Assembly: GCF_022059845.1 (NCBI RefSeq)
Contig: NZ_CP091851.1
Coordinates: 1,488,001 to 1,552,000 of the forward strand
From: Terrirubrum flagellatum
GTDB lineage: Bacteria; Pseudomonadota; Alphaproteobacteria; Rhizobiales; Beijerinckiaceae
Reading direction: 5' to 3'
DNA: 64,000 nucleotides
Made by a program: the position numbers and the translations under genes. Positions within the stretch are counted from its first letter, which is position 1, and the number at the start of each line of letters is the position of its first letter. Under the pieces are notes generated by a model. That model made no database searches. It had not been told where the DNA came from and was given only the letters and a program-made list of their open reading frames with translations. This document shows positions 45,125 to 54,217 of this stretch, piece by piece.

Positions 45125-45717
45125 CGATGGATTGTTCGAATGGATTTTGGTGCTTCCAACTGAAGGACCTAATCAATACCTTGATTTTGGGAACAACGAT
45201 CGTCGCAATTTTGTATGGTCCTATTTGGGCCGTAAAGATTACTCGGCGGCTGGAAGACGAGCGGGAGAAGCGCCGCAGGCAGTATGAGATATTTCATAGT
45301 CTGATGAAAACGAGAAGAGTAACGCTCTCGCCTGAGCACGTAATGGCGCTCAACTTAGTGCAGATCGAGTTCTATGGTCAGGAGCGTATCGTAAATGCTT
45401 ACAAGAGATATTTGGAGAACTTGTCCACGGAAGTTCCTAAGGAGCAGGGGCCTTTAGAAAAGTTTTTCGACGATAGAGATGACTTGCTGTTCGAGCTTCT
45501 GCATGAAATTGGAAACGTATTGGGGTTTGTCCTGGATAGGCGAGAGTTGCATAAGTTTTCGTATGCCCCTCAAGGTTGGAACAATGATGAAACTCAGCTA
45601 CGCCAGTTCAGGCTCCTTGCGATCGACTTGCTGAGCGGGCGCAGGGCATTGCCGGTTTTTCAGTATCAAGCGGCCGAAGCAAACAAGAAATTTCCGCCAC
45701 CACCTCAGCAGGAATAA
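45121..45717 (+). CDS. DUF6680-like single-span membrane protein
   Basis: 198 residues. One membrane helix near the N-terminus (LINTLILGTTIVAILYGPIWAV) is followed by a charged helix (ITRRLEDEREKRRRQYEIFH) and the cytoplasmic part SLMKTRRVTLSPEHVMALNL, VQIEFYGQERIVNAYKRYLE, LFELLHEIGNVLGFVLDRRE and HKFSYAPQGWNNDETQ. This order matches the DUF6680 pattern seen in scattered accessory regions; no function is known. It overlaps the GrlR-like gene by four bases and shares its low GC, so the two moved and work together. Confidence 0.68.
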   Translation: MTMDCSNGFWCFQLKDLINTLILGTTIVAILYGPIWAVKITRRLEDEREKRRRQYEIFHSLMKTRRVTLSPEHVMALNLVQIEFYGQERIVNAYKRYLENLSTEVPKEQGPLEKFFDDRDDLLFELLHEIGNVLGFVLDRRELHKFSYAPQGWNNDETQLRQFRLLAIDLLSGRRALPVFQYQAAEANKKFPPPPQQE

Positions 45718-45761
45718 CAATTGTCCGCGCCATAGATGCGTATGCGAAGCTGAGATTGCAT

Positions 45762-46025
45762 TCAGCCTAACCTCCGCTTCCTTTCCATCAATTCATAATC
45801 CATCTGCAAGCCGAGAAAGAATCCTTCAGGCATTCCGAAATAGCGCGCCAGCCGCAGATCGATGTCAGCCGTCACCGCGCGCTTGCCGAGCACGATCTCG
45901 TTGATGCGGCGCGGCGGCACGCCAATCGCCTGCGCCAAGGCGGTTTGGCTCAGCTCCAAAGGCTTGAGGAAATCCTCAAGCAGAATGTCTCCCGCGTGAG
46001 GGTTGGGGATGACGTTGTTTTTCAA
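45762..46025 (-). CDS. HigA-type antitoxin without toxin partner
   Basis: 87 residues from a TTG at 46025; no ATG or GTG fits before the conserved start NPHAGDILLEDFLKPLELSQ. The helix-turn-helix part TALAQAIGVPPRRINEIVLGKRAV is classic HigA/VapI, and FFLGLQMDYELMERKRRLG closes it. In complete loci a higB toxin lies just upstream. Here the upstream DNA is a palindromic repeat (46079-46144), then the methyltransferase gene on the other strand, with no toxin ORF. It may be a leftover or a stand-alone repressor. Confidence 0.8.
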   Translation of the reverse strand: MKNNVIPNPHAGDILLEDFLKPLELSQTALAQAIGVPPRRINEIVLGKRAVTADIDLRLARYFGMPEGFFLGLQMDYELMERKRRLG

Positions 46026-46078
46026 AGCGGCGTTCTTTCGTCTCAATCCACAGGAGAGGTCGCGCCTTCGGCGCGGAG

Positions 46079-46144
46079 TCTTTCGCTGGGCCCCGGACAC
46101 GGTTCCGCCCGGCTCGCGCCTCGCTGCACCGTTCCGGGGACGGA
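46079..46144. repeat. Palindromic repeat unit, CCCCGGAC family
   Basis: TCTTTCGCTGGGCCCCGGAC at 46079-46098 repeats the outer arm of the 31.4-kb element and continues to ACGGTTCCG; the other end CGTTCCGGGGACGG matches the inner arm. A single unit, in the divergent gap between the HigA-like gene and the methyltransferase gene. Confidence 0.85.
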
Positions 46145-46229
46145 GACAGCATAACCGGAAATCTGGAGCTGCGCTTTCAACTTTGACTGCGGCGTGATTT
46201 GTTCTGGCCCCGCAGCCCCGGAGCCGCCC

Positions 46230-47129
46230 TTGACCGACCGCCGCCTTGACTCCGCCCGCGCGATCTACGCCTCGCTGGTCGCAGGCCAGTCCGGCGCGTC
46301 GCCGGAATTGCGCGAGCGCATCGAGCGCGCCTTCGCGCTGGTTCCGCGCGAGCATTTCATGGGCCGGCCGCCATGGATGATCCACACCGGCGGGCCGTTT
46401 GGCGCGGCGCAGACGGACGATCCCATCCATCTCTACCAGAATGTGCTCGTGTCTCTCGATCGCGCGCGCGGCGTCAATAATGGCGAGCCCTTCCTGCACG
46501 GGCAGATGATCGCGGCGCTCGCTCCCCAAAGCGGCGATCGCGCGCTGCATATCGGTTGCGGCACAGGCTACTACACCGCCATTCTCGCGACCTTGATTGC
46601 GCCGGGCGGACGCGTCAGCGGCTACGAAATTCTTGAAGATCTGGCTGGTCGCGCGAAACAGGCGCTGAAACCCTGGGAGAATGCGGACGTCATGATCGCC
46701 AGCGGCTCCGGCGCGGCGGAGAGTTCGCAAATCGAGAATGGCAGCGCGATCCGCATTCCGTCTTCCGCCGCGATTGCATCATTGCCGCCCGCTGATCTGA
46801 TCTATGTTTCGGCTGGCGCATCGCGGCCTGCAGCCGCCTGGCTTGACGCTTTGAAGGAAGGCGGGCGTCTTGTCTTTCCGCTGGCGGGCGATGGCGGCGC
46901 GGGCGTGGCGCTGAAAATTACGCGCACGGCGCAGGGCTTTTCGGCTCATATCGTCAGCCGCGCGATCTTCATTCCCTGCGCCGGCGCGGTTGATGCGGAG
47001 GAAGCGAAAAGCGTGGGCGAAGGTTTGCGCAAACTCGGCCGTCGCGAGTCGTTGTTCCTCCATCGCGACAATCATATCGATGACGACACGGTGATCGTTG
47101 GCAAAGGCTGGCGCCTGTCGCGCCGCTGA
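46230..47129 (+). CDS. Protein-L-isoaspartate O-methyltransferase-like protein
   Basis: 299 residues from a TTG at 46230 with GGAG nine bases upstream; a GTG at 46194 is an alternative with no ribosome site. The N-terminal region (ERAFALVPREHFMGRPPWMI) resembles PCMT. LHIGCGTGYYTAILATLIAPGG is the SAM-binding motif I, followed by VSGYEILEDLAGRAKQAL. The middle segment (residues 160-200) is longer than in ordinary PCMT. It may repair isoaspartyl residues or methylate another target. The gene stands alone, close behind a repeat. Confidence 0.82.
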   Translation: MTDRRLDSARAIYASLVAGQSGASPELRERIERAFALVPREHFMGRPPWMIHTGGPFGAAQTDDPIHLYQNVLVSLDRARGVNNGEPFLHGQMIAALAPQSGDRALHIGCGTGYYTAILATLIAPGGRVSGYEILEDLAGRAKQALKPWENADVMIASGSGAAESSQIENGSAIRIPSSAAIASLPPADLIYVSAGASRPAAAWLDALKEGGRLVFPLAGDGGAGVALKITRTAQGFSAHIVSRAIFIPCAGAVDAEEAKSVGEGLRKLGRRESLFLHRDNHIDDDTVIVGKGWRLSRR

Positions 47130-47263
47130 CCCGCCGTTGCGGCGCGCAAGCGGATAGATTCAGTCAGATTTCGTGACCTGCGCGTGCGTGCTGGGTCGTG
47201 CGCGAAGCGGAACTATTCATTCTCCCGTCGGTTATCTCGCAACAATTTGAACGGGAGATTGGC

Positions 47264-47551
47264 ATGAGACATCTCATTCTCGCGGCTGCGGCCGTGGGCC
47301 TTTTCGCGGCTGCGCCGGCTGTTGCGCAGGGAGTGTCCGTCGGCGTCGGCGAGCGTGGCGTGACTGTTCGCTCGGATGATCATGACGGATGGCGCGAACG
47401 TCGCGACTGGCGCGAGCGCCGCGCCGATCGCTGGCGTCATCGCGATCGCGACGTCTACGTCACCGGCAGCACCGGATGCCGCGTCGTGACGGTGCGCAGC
47501 GAACGTCCGAACGGCGACGTCGTCGTGCGCAAGATGCGTCGCTGCGACTGA
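47264..47551 (+). CDS. Small secreted basic protein
   Basis: 95 residues from the ATG at 47264, with GGGAG seven bases upstream. A signal peptide (RHLILAAAAVGLFAAAPAVA) is cut before QGVSVGVGERGVTV. The mature part is unusually rich in Arg, Asp and Trp (DGWRERRDWRERRADRWRHR) and holds two cysteines (GCRVVT and RRCD) that could form a disulfide. Such small periplasmic proteins are frequent in Hyphomicrobiales; no function is known. A terminator follows, so it is a single-gene unit. Confidence 0.8.
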   Translation: MRHLILAAAAVGLFAAAPAVAQGVSVGVGERGVTVRSDDHDGWRERRDWRERRADRWRHRDRDVYVTGSTGCRVVTVRSERPNGDVVVRKMRRCD

Positions 47552-47576
47552 GCGCAGCTACTTAACCCGACGAATC

Positions 47577-47603
47577 AAAAGGCCGGCTTCATGCCGGCCT
47601 TTT
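47577..47603 (+). terminator. Bidirectional terminator between two convergent genes
   Basis: AAAAGGCCGGC / GCCGGCCTTTT with the loop TTCAT (47588-47592). It serves the small secreted protein and, with its A-run, may also stop transcripts arriving from bfr. Confidence 0.93.
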
Positions 47604-47641
47604 CATGTTTGCGCTTCGCATTTGCGCGGAATGACGTGGGC

Positions 47642-48151
47642 TCACTCTTCCTTGCCGAAGCCCGGCGTGCCGCCATCGCCGAAACCGCCGACATGGGTCT
47701 GCATGTAGCGTTCGATGCCGATGCGCTTCACGAGATCAAGCTGCTTCTCGAGGAAGTCGATGTGGCCTTCCTCATCGGCCATCAACTCCTCGAACAGGTC
47801 CTTTGAGGGATAGTCCTTCACCTTCATGCAATATTCCGCCGCCTCCTGATAAGCGGCGCGCGCCTCGACCTCCGCCTTGAGATCGCATTCCAGAATTTCT
47901 TTCACATCCTGGCCGATGCGCAGGGGATCAAGAACCTGCAAGTTGGGGAAGCCTTCAAGGAATAGGATGCGATCCACGAATCTGTCGGCGTGATGCATCT
48001 CCTCAATCGATTCCTCGCGCCACTTCTTGGCCATGGCGTTGAGGCCCCAATTGTCCAGCAGGCGGTAATGCAGCCAGTACTGATTGATCGCGGTCAGTTC
48101 GCTGCGAAGGCCTTTGTTGAGATACTCGATGACTTTCTTGTCGCCCTTCAT
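47642..48151 (-). CDS. bfr: Bacterioferritin
   Basis: 169 residues from the ATG at 48151. The ferroxidase ligands E18, E51, H54, E94, E127 and H130 and the heme ligand M52 ([12 protein letters not shown]) are all at the standard positions, and Y25 is present, so it is a complete heme-binding 24-mer subunit that oxidises and stores iron. An extension of about ten residues at the C-terminus ([15 protein letters not shown]) is beyond the usual 158. The bacterioferritin-associated ferredoxin lies upstream on the same strand, 112 bases away. Confidence 0.97.
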   Translation of the reverse strand: MKGDKKVIEYLNKGLRSELTAINQYWLHYRLLDNWGLNAMAKKWREESIEEMHHADRFVDRILFLEGFPNLQVLDPLRIGQDVKEILECDLKAEVEARAAYQEAAEYCMKVKDYPSKDLFEELMADEEGHIDFLEKQLDLVKRIGIERYMQTHVGGFGDGGTPGFGKEE

Positions 48152-48263
48152 AGCCTGATCCCTTGATGCTCTGACCCAACGTTCAGGACCTAGCATCGTT
48201 TGGAATCGCTATGAAATGAAAAGCGCGCCGCCCCCCCGGCGGACGCGGGGCGGAGGGAAGGCC

Positions 48264-48539
48264 CTATTCCGCAGCGATGAGCGCGACGGCCGGCAGCGGG
48301 CGATTCTCGTTGCCGGCGGGATGTTCATGAGCCGGGCAGGCCGGGCAGTCGATGGCGCAGGACTGGGCCCGCGCCTCTGACAGCAGTTTGCGCACGGTGG
48401 TCAGGCAGCGGCCGCATTGCGGTGCGCATCCCAGACAGCGATAGGCCTGCACGGGCGAGCGCGGACCGGCCAGATGCTCGTCATCCAGCGTCGCCAATAT
48501 CTGCGCGTCGGTCAGTACGTTGCAGGAACAGACAATCAC
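48264..48539 (-). CDS. bfd: Bacterioferritin-associated ferredoxin
   Basis: 91 residues from a GTG at 48539 that places VIVCSCNVLTDAQI at the true Bfd start. The four [2Fe-2S] ligands are in CSCN near residue 4 and CLGCAPQCGRC near residue 40. The C-terminal 35 residues add four more cysteines (CAIDCPACPAHEH), which is unusual for Bfd. It reduces the ferric core of Bfr to release iron. An iron-box-like dyad lies 14 bases upstream of its start. Confidence 0.92.
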   Translation of the reverse strand: MIVCSCNVLTDAQILATLDDEHLAGPRSPVQAYRCLGCAPQCGRCLTTVRKLLSEARAQSCAIDCPACPAHEHPAGNENRPLPAVALIAAE

Positions 48540-48843
48540 CGCCAGATTCCAGTTTAGAACGACTAAAAACTGTGTGTTCTCAGTCGTTTGTATAAAGCTG
48601 ACGATGGCGGTCCACAATAGCAAGAGGCCACGGCGAAAAGTTCGCGCGAGCGACGTTGCGTCACTCAGCGGGCGCGCAATTCACGGATTTCCAGGGATTT
48701 TGAGAGGCGGCCGTCAGAGCGGTCGGTGGAGGCGGCGAGGGCCTGTTGGCGAGGCGTCGCCGGGAGCTTTAGCGCGGCTGGCGCGGGAGTGAAGATTGTA
48801 GAGTTGGCAGGCTTCAGGGAGATTTTGCGAAGCGCCCGGCGCG
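48540..48843. other. Intergenic region between bfd and a small membrane gene
   Basis: 304 bases. It holds the bfd control region (iron-box-like dyad at 48553-48567). The part 48665-48843 reads open on the minus strand but has no start codon of its own and no ribosome site; it may be a gene remnant. No repeat or RNA gene was recognised. Confidence 0.4.
48553..48567 (-). promoter_or_regulatory. Irr/ICE-like iron control dyad upstream of bfd
   Basis: TTTAG-AACGA-CTAAA, a dyad that resembles the iron control element (TTTAGAA...TTCTAAA type) bound by Irr in Hyphomicrobiales. It is AT-rich, in contrast to its GC-rich surroundings, and lies 14-28 bases before the bfd start. Irr control of bfr/bfd is known in relatives; binding here is inferred. 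Confidence 0.5.
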
Positions 48844-49002
48844 TCAGGCGCCGGGATGCATCATCACCCAGGTCGCGACGAAAGCGAAGTAGCCGGTGAC
48901 CGCGACGCAGAAGCCGCAATAGAGGCGGCGAGCGGCGATCCAGCAGCGATCGCTGGAGAGGGCGATTGCCTTGGCCTGTGCGCGGTTGCGATGGATGGTC
49001 AT
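48844..49002 (-). CDS. Small single-span membrane protein
   Basis: 52 residues from the ATG at 49002, which has GGAGAA eight bases upstream. A basic N-terminus (TIHRNRAQAKAIAL) is followed by one membrane helix (LYCGFCVAVTGYFAFVATWV) and the short end MMHPGA. No family recognised. The ribosome site and the hydrophobic helix make it more than a chance ORF. Confidence 0.6.
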   Translation of the reverse strand: MTIHRNRAQAKAIALSSDRCWIAARRLYCGFCVAVTGYFAFVATWVMMHPGA

Positions 49003-49151
49003 GGCGCTTCTCCGAAGTCCTTCTAGACCCGTACTTCCGTTTCCCCTCTCGACCAGCGCACCATACGTCACGCTGATCGCGGGTGACATTCGTTTGAATA
49101 CCTAGAAAGGCTTTAAAACGGAGTGCGCGCGCACACGCGCTCGTGGTTAAT

Positions 49152-50225
49152 TCAGGTAAGTGTAAACGCTTCATTGACGGCGCTCTGCACGCCGCCGCCA
49201 TTGATCGGACCGCCGCCCGCGACATAGATCGAATCGCCCACGGTTGCGGCGCCCAGCCCATGGCGGGGCGTCATCATCGGCGCATACAGCTCCCAACTAT
49301 CCGTCGCGGGATCGTAGGCCTCGTTCTGCGCGAAGACCCGGTTCGCGCCTTCGCCGCCCATCGCGAAAATCTTGCCGCGATAGAGCACGGCGCCATGGCC
49401 AGAACGGGCGGTCGGCAGGGGATAGCGCATCTCCCATTTGTCCGTCGCGGGAACATAGGCGTGATGCAGGTTCGAATTGGTGTGGAAGGAATCGACGCGG
49501 CCGCCCGTGACATGGATGCGGTCGCCGACGACCACCGTTCCCGTATGATCGCGGCCAGTCGGCAGAGGCGCGCGGCCGCTCCAGCTATCGCTCTTGGGAT
49601 CGTAGACGAGATGCGTGTCGATCGATTTCTTCGCATCGAAGCTGTCGCCGACGGCGCCGCCGATGGCGTGCAGCCTGCCGGCGAAGCCGACGACGGCGAT
49701 CGAACCGGCCGGGCGCGGCAGCGACGCGATCGCCGTCCATGAATCGAGATTGGCCTCCCAGACGTAGCATTCCGCATGCGGCTTGCGGTTCTGCTCGATG
49801 AAGCCGCCGATGGCGTAGAGCCTGCCGTCGAGAAAGGCGACGCCGACATGGTTGGCGCCGCGCGGAATGGCCGCCGCCGACGACCAGCGATCGGAAGCGG
49901 CGTCATAGACATGGTGATAGGGCCGGTCGACGCGCTGTTCGCCATAGCCGCCGACGATATGCATCTTGCCTTCGAACGCGGTCGCCCAGGCCATCTCGCT
50001 GCGCGGGAGCGGCAGATCGGCCTTCGCAATCCAGCGGCCGGGATTGGCGGCCTTCGGCGCGACGCTGTCATAGACGCTCTGGACGGTTGCGATCTCCGGC
50101 CGCTCGATCCGGCCGGGCGCGGTGAGCTTTTCATATTGCCCATGGCCCGCATGCTGGGCGGCGGCCGGCGCGGCGATAAGGGCGAGGCCGTTGGCGATGG
50201 CGAGGCGGCGGTCTAACCTGAGCAT
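49152..50225 (-). CDS. Secreted kelch-repeat protein
   Basis: 357 residues from the ATG at 50225, with GGGGAG upstream. A signal peptide ([17 protein letters not shown]) precedes a histidine-containing start ([10 protein letters not shown]). Six kelch blades follow: [50 protein letters not shown] and [10 protein letters not shown], each with its GG and a following YD..SDSW. This makes a complete six-bladed propeller with no extra enzyme domain. Bacterial relatives include N-acetylneuraminate epimerase, but the function here is open. It is divergent from mtnA. Confidence 0.88.
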   Translation of the reverse strand: MLRLDRRLAIANGLALIAAPAAAQHAGHGQYEKLTAPGRIERPEIATVQSVYDSVAPKAANPGRWIAKADLPLPRSEMAWATAFEGKMHIVGGYGEQRVDRPYHHVYDAASDRWSSAAAIPRGANHVGVAFLDGRLYAIGGFIEQNRKPHAECYVWEANLDSWTAIASLPRPAGSIAVVGFAGRLHAIGGAVGDSFDAKKSIDTHLVYDPKSDSWSGRAPLPTGRDHTGTVVVGDRIHVTGGRVDSFHTNSNLHHAYVPATDKWEMRYPLPTARSGHGAVLYRGKIFAMGGEGANRVFAQNEAYDPATDSWELYAPMMTPRHGLGAATVGDSIYVAGGGPINGGGVQSAVNEAFTLT

Positions 50226-50303
50226 CGACGATCTCCCCGTGCGTTGCGCGTTCGTGATCAAAGGCTTTCACATCTTCCGCCGGCGCGGAAGCGGAGCGAT
50301 GGA

Positions 50304-51401
50304 ATGAAGATTGGCGACAAGCATTACCGCACGATCTGGCTGAACGATGACAACTGGTCGGTCGAGATCATCGATCAGACGAAGCTCCCGCATGAATTCG
50401 CGACGCGCCCGCTCAGATCGTCGGCGGACGCGGCGCATGCGATCCGCTCGATGCTCGTGCGCGGGGCGCCTCTCATTGGCGCGACTGCCGCCTACGGACT
50501 TGCGCTCGCCATGCGCGAGGACGCGTCGGACGCCCATCTCGCCAGCGCGGCGTCGGCGCTGCAGGCGACGCGGCCGACCGCGATCAATCTGCGCTGGGCG
50601 ATCGAGCGGGTGCGCGAACCCTTGACGCGCGCGCCTGTGAACGAGCGCGCCGCGCTGGCCTATCGTCTCGCGGCCGAGATTTGCGACGAGGACGTCGCGA
50701 TCAATGAAGCGATCGGGCGCGTCGGCGCCGAGGTCTTCGCTACGCGCTGGCGCGAACTCGGAGCCAAACGTCCGCTCAATATCCTGACTCATTGCAACGC
50801 CGGCTGGCTCGCCACCGTCGACTGGGGCACCGCGATTGCGCCGATCTACAAGCTCTATGACGCAGGCGTTCCCGTGCATGTGTTCGTCGACGAGACGCGG
50901 CCGCGCAATCAGGGCGCGAGCCTGACCGCATGGGAGCTGAAATCCCACGGCGTTCCCTTCACATTGATCGTCGACAACGCCGGCGGCCATCTCATGCAGC
51001 ATGGCGACGTCGATGTCTGCATCGTCGGAACCGATCGCGTCACCGCGGACGGATCGGTGTGCAACAAGATCGGCACCTATCTGAAGGCGCTCGCCGCGCA
51101 TGACAACAAGGTGCCGTTCTATGTCGCGCTGCCGTCGCCGACGATCGACTGGGCGACGGCGCGCGGAAGCGATGTGCCGATCGAGGATCGCGGCGCGCGC
51201 GAGGTCACACATATTTCAGGGCGCGGCAGCGACGGCGGCGTTATCGAGGTCGCGCTTGCGCCGGAGGGAACGCAGGCGCGCAATCCCGGCTTCGATGTGA
51301 CGCCGCCGCGGCTCGTGACCGGCCTCATCACCGAACGCGGCGTCGCCGAGGCCTCGAACGCCGGCATGAAGAAGCTCTTCGGCGAGAAAGCGGCTGCATG
51401 A
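50304..51401 (+). CDS. mtnA: S-methyl-5-thioribose-1-phosphate isomerase
   Basis: 365 residues from the ATG at 50304, with GGAG eleven bases upstream. The catalytic cysteine C164 is in [16 protein letters not shown] and the aspartate D244 in [32 protein letters not shown] binds the phosphate sugar. It converts methylthioribose-1-phosphate to methylthioribulose-1-phosphate when the by-product methylthioadenosine is recycled. It overlaps the aldolase gene by four bases (ATGA). The phosphorylase or kinase that makes its substrate is not in the window. Confidence 0.95.
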   Translation: MKIGDKHYRTIWLNDDNWSVEIIDQTKLPHEFATRPLRSSADAAHAIRSMLVRGAPLIGATAAYGLALAMREDASDAHLASAASALQATRPTAINLRWAIERVREPLTRAPVNERAALAYRLAAEICDEDVAINEAIGRVGAEVFATRWRELGAKRPLNILTHCNAGWLATVDWGTAIAPIYKLYDAGVPVHVFVDETRPRNQGASLTAWELKSHGVPFTLIVDNAGGHLMQHGDVDVCIVGTDRVTADGSVCNKIGTYLKALAAHDNKVPFYVALPSPTIDWATARGSDVPIEDRGAREVTHISGRGSDGGVIEVALAPEGTQARNPGFDVTPPRLVTGLITERGVAEASNAGMKKLFGEKAAA

Positions 51402-52090
51402 CGAAAACGCCTGCGGCGCAGCGTGATCTGCGCGCGCGGATGATCGGCGTCTGCCTGCGCATGAATGCGCTCGGACTCAATCAGGGCAAATCAGGCAATC
51501 TCAGCGCGCGGCTCGATGGCGCGAGTTGTCTGATCACGCCGTCAGGCGTCGCCTATGAGACGATGAAGCCGGCCGACATGGCGACGCTGCATTTCGACGG
51601 GCGCTGGAGCGGTCCCACGAGGCCATCCAGCGAATGGCGCTTCCATCGCGACATCTTCGCCAATCGTCCTGACGCCGGCGCCGTGCTGCACACGCATTCG
51701 CGCCACGCCACGGCGCTCGCCTGCCTCGGCCTGAAAATTCCGGCCTTCCACTACATGGTGGCGGCGGCGGGAGGCGCTGACATTCGCTGCGCGCCCTATG
51801 CGACATTCGGCAGCCAGGAATTGTCCGACGCTGCGCTCGCGGCGCTCAAGGGCCGCAAGGCCTGCCTGCTCGCCCATCACGGCCTGATCGTCATCGGCGC
51901 GACGCCGGAGAAGGCGCTCGATCTCGCTGTTGAAGTGGAGGCGCTCGCGGCGATGTATCTCTCGGCCTGCCAGATCAAAAAGCCTCGGCTTCTTGCGAAG
52001 CGCGAGATGGACAAGGTGATTGCGCTGTTCCAAACCTATGGCACGCCGCAATTTCCGGATGACGGATTGCGGCGTATCGGAAAGATTTGA
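51398..52090 (+). CDS. Class II aldolase, probable methylthioribulose-1-phosphate aldolase
   Basis: 230 residues. Like FucA it has PSSEWRFH with catalytic glutamate E79, the zinc histidines H98 and H100 ([15 protein letters not shown]) and the third in [21 protein letters not shown] and ITPSGVAYE bind phosphate. The SSEWRFH block is FucA-like and argues against the dehydratase MtnB. Coupled to mtnA, it should split methylthioribulose-1-phosphate into dihydroxyacetone phosphate and 2-(methylthio)acetaldehyde, the DHAP shunt described in Rhodospirillum rubrum and some E. coli. Other sugar phosphates cannot be excluded. Confidence 0.85.
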   Translation: MTKTPAAQRDLRARMIGVCLRMNALGLNQGKSGNLSARLDGASCLITPSGVAYETMKPADMATLHFDGRWSGPTRPSSEWRFHRDIFANRPDAGAVLHTHSRHATALACLGLKIPAFHYMVAAAGGADIRCAPYATFGSQELSDAALAALKGRKACLLAHHGLIVIGATPEKALDLAVEVEALAAMYLSACQIKKPRLLAKREMDKVIALFQTYGTPQFPDDGLRRIGKI

Positions 52091-52170
52091 CGGGAGGCGC
52101 GCCGGAGATCGCGCCATTTTTGCGGATTGATCTTTTCAAGTGTTGGCGACGCCGGGGGATTGGGGGAGCC

Positions 52171-53379
52171 ATGCTTCTGGAATGGGATTTTCGGCCGTCC
52201 CGCATCGTGCTGGGACTGGCGAGCATTGTTGCGCCGCTTCTCTTTGCATTGATCGGTCTCAGCTATGCGTCTTCATTGATGCTGGGTTCGGAGATCCAAA
52301 AGATCATTCTGCCCGTTGAAATCCTGAAGCCGAAGAGCGCGCCCGCTCCCAAGGCCGCGCCGCCGGCTCCGACTAACGCGTCAAACGACGCGGACAAGGA
52401 TAAGACCAAATCCGCCGGAGGCGCCAAGGCCGACAAGCAGGATGATCCGGCGCTGCGTCCGCTGGTCCGGCAGATCACGGCGCGCCAGAGCTACGCGGTG
52501 ATGACGTCGTTTCATTTCGCCGCTTGCGCCTTCGCCGCGGGACTGGCGATCGCGGTTCTCGCGGCGATCTACAGGCGTCGCTGGATCGCGCTCCTCCTGG
52601 TCGTCTCCGGAATTCTGTCCCTGATCGTCGCCGCCTACGATGGCAAAAACGACAATCTGCGCGAAAGATGGGTCGACAAGATTCTCGAACGGGCGGATGC
52701 GCAGCCAAGCTATGGCGCGCCTGATCCTGCGGGCGCATGCGATCCGAAACCCTGCCTGACGCTGCAGGGCGGCGACCTCTTCAAGGGCGGCCTCGACAGC
52801 GTGAAATTGCTCGTGCGCATCAACACCGTTGTCGGCTTGACCGCCGTATGGATGATCCTCTTTGCGCTTTGCGCGACAACCCTATCGAAAGCGCCGAAGC
52901 CGGCCGGCGTCGCGGACGATGCGTCGAAACCCTGGCTCGCACCCGTGAATCAACGCGAGCAGGGATGGCGATTGCGCGTCCTGCTCTATGGCGCCGCCGC
53001 GGTTCTCGCGACCAGCGTGCTGACCAGCAAGACGTTGCTGGACTGGCCTTCCACATTGCTGGAGCCGCTGTCGCAGAATTCGCTGAAGCTGTTGACGGAC
53101 TCGCTGCTCGGCGTGTGGGCGACGGCCTATTCGCTCGTGCTGCTGACGGCGTTCGGGCCGGCCTTTGCGGCTTGGCTGCTCGATCGCGAGGAGTATCGCG
53201 CCTTGCCGAAAGCCGACAGGGACAAGCTCGCCGTCGCGACAGGCGGCGCCGATGACAAGGAACTCGACATTTTGCCGGCCTCGCTCATCACCAGCATTCT
53301 CTCGCTGCTTGCGCCGGTGCTCGCACCCTCGATTCTGGAGTTCGCCAAGGTTCTGTTGAGTCTCGGCGGCGGCAAATAG
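52171..53379 (+). CDS. Multi-span membrane protein of unknown function
   Basis: 402 residues from the ATG at 52171, placed behind GGGGGAG. About six hydrophobic helices: [95 protein letters not shown] and [19 protein letters not shown] lysine/alanine/proline-rich, low-complexity loop lies between the first two (residues 60-115), and two cysteines (GACDPKPC) stand in a presumed periplasmic loop. No family recognised. It is flanked by the aldolase and an SDR without coupling. Confidence 0.7.
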   Translation: MLLEWDFRPSRIVLGLASIVAPLLFALIGLSYASSLMLGSEIQKIILPVEILKPKSAPAPKAAPPAPTNASNDADKDKTKSAGGAKADKQDDPALRPLVRQITARQSYAVMTSFHFAACAFAAGLAIAVLAAIYRRRWIALLLVVSGILSLIVAAYDGKNDNLRERWVDKILERADAQPSYGAPDPAGACDPKPCLTLQGGDLFKGGLDSVKLLVRINTVVGLTAVWMILFALCATTLSKAPKPAGVADDASKPWLAPVNQREQGWRLRVLLYGAAAVLATSVLTSKTLLDWPSTLLEPLSQNSLKLLTDSLLGVWATAYSLVLLTAFGPAFAAWLLDREEYRALPKADRDKLAVATGGADDKELDILPASLITSILSLLAPVLAPSILEFAKVLLSLGGGK

Positions 53380-53459
53380 GGCCTCGTTTCGCGGATTGGT
53401 TGCTCCGCCGGTTGCTGCTAAGGCTCCGGCGGACAATCCAACCGAAGCGGGGAAACGCG

Positions 53460-54215
53460 ATGGCCGGGCATGACAAGGTGGCGCTGATCACGGGCGCGGG
53501 ATCGGGCGTCGGACGCGCAACCGCGATCGCCTTTCTGAAAGACGGTTATCGCGTCGTGCTCACGGGCCGGCGCAAGGATGCGCTCGACGAAACGATCAAG
53601 CTGTCGGGCGTCGATGCCGCGAAGGGGTTCGCGGTGACCTGTGACGTCACCGATCCAAAATCGGTCGCGGCGCTGTTCGCCGCCTGCAAGGAGAAGTTCG
53701 GCCGGCTCGACGTGCTGTTTAACAATGCCGGCGTGTCGAAGGGCGGATCGCTCGAAGACATCTCGGTCGAGGACTGGCAGGCGACGCTCGCCACCAATCT
53801 TTCCGGCCCGTTCTACTGCACGCAGGAAGCCTTCCGTCTGATGAAGGCGCAGGAGCCGCGGGGAGGGCGCATCATCAACAATGGCTCGGTGTCGGCGACG
53901 GCGCCGCGTCCGGGCTCGTCGCCCTACACCGCGACCAAGCATGCGATCAGCGGCCTGACGAAATCGACCGCGCTCGACGGGCGCAAATACGACATCGCCT
54001 GCGGCCAGATCGATATCGGCAATGCGCTGACCGAAATGGCGGCGAAGATGACCAAGGGCGTGCCGCAGGCGGACGGCACGATGAAGATCGAGCCTGTGAT
54101 GGATGTGGAGAATGTCGCGCGATCCGTGCTGCACATGGCGAGCCTGCCGCTCGAAGCCAATGTGCTGTTCATGAATGTGATGGCGACGAAGATGCCGTTT
54201 GTGGGAAGGGGATAA
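53460..54215 (+). CDS. Short-chain dehydrogenase/reductase
   Basis: 251 residues from the ATG at 53460, with GGGGAA eight bases upstream. [30 protein letters not shown], the serine in [14 protein letters not shown] and [14 protein letters not shown] are present, giving a complete active site. The end ([17 protein letters not shown]) fits 3-oxoacyl-ACP-reductase-like SDRs. Substrate unknown. A palindromic repeat follows. Confidence 0.9.
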   Translation: MAGHDKVALITGAGSGVGRATAIAFLKDGYRVVLTGRRKDALDETIKLSGVDAAKGFAVTCDVTDPKSVAALFAACKEKFGRLDVLFNNAGVSKGGSLEDISVEDWQATLATNLSGPFYCTQEAFRLMKAQEPRGGRIINNGSVSATAPRPGSSPYTATKHAISGLTKSTALDGRKYDIACGQIDIGNALTEMAAKMTKGVPQADGTMKIEPVMDVENVARSVLHMASLPLEANVLFMNVMATKMPFVGRG

Positions 54216-54217
54216 TT

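Noticed and set aside
48665-48843. Minus-strand open stretch ending in SLEIRELRAR
   Set aside because: No start codon or ribosome site within the free interval; at most a gene remnant.
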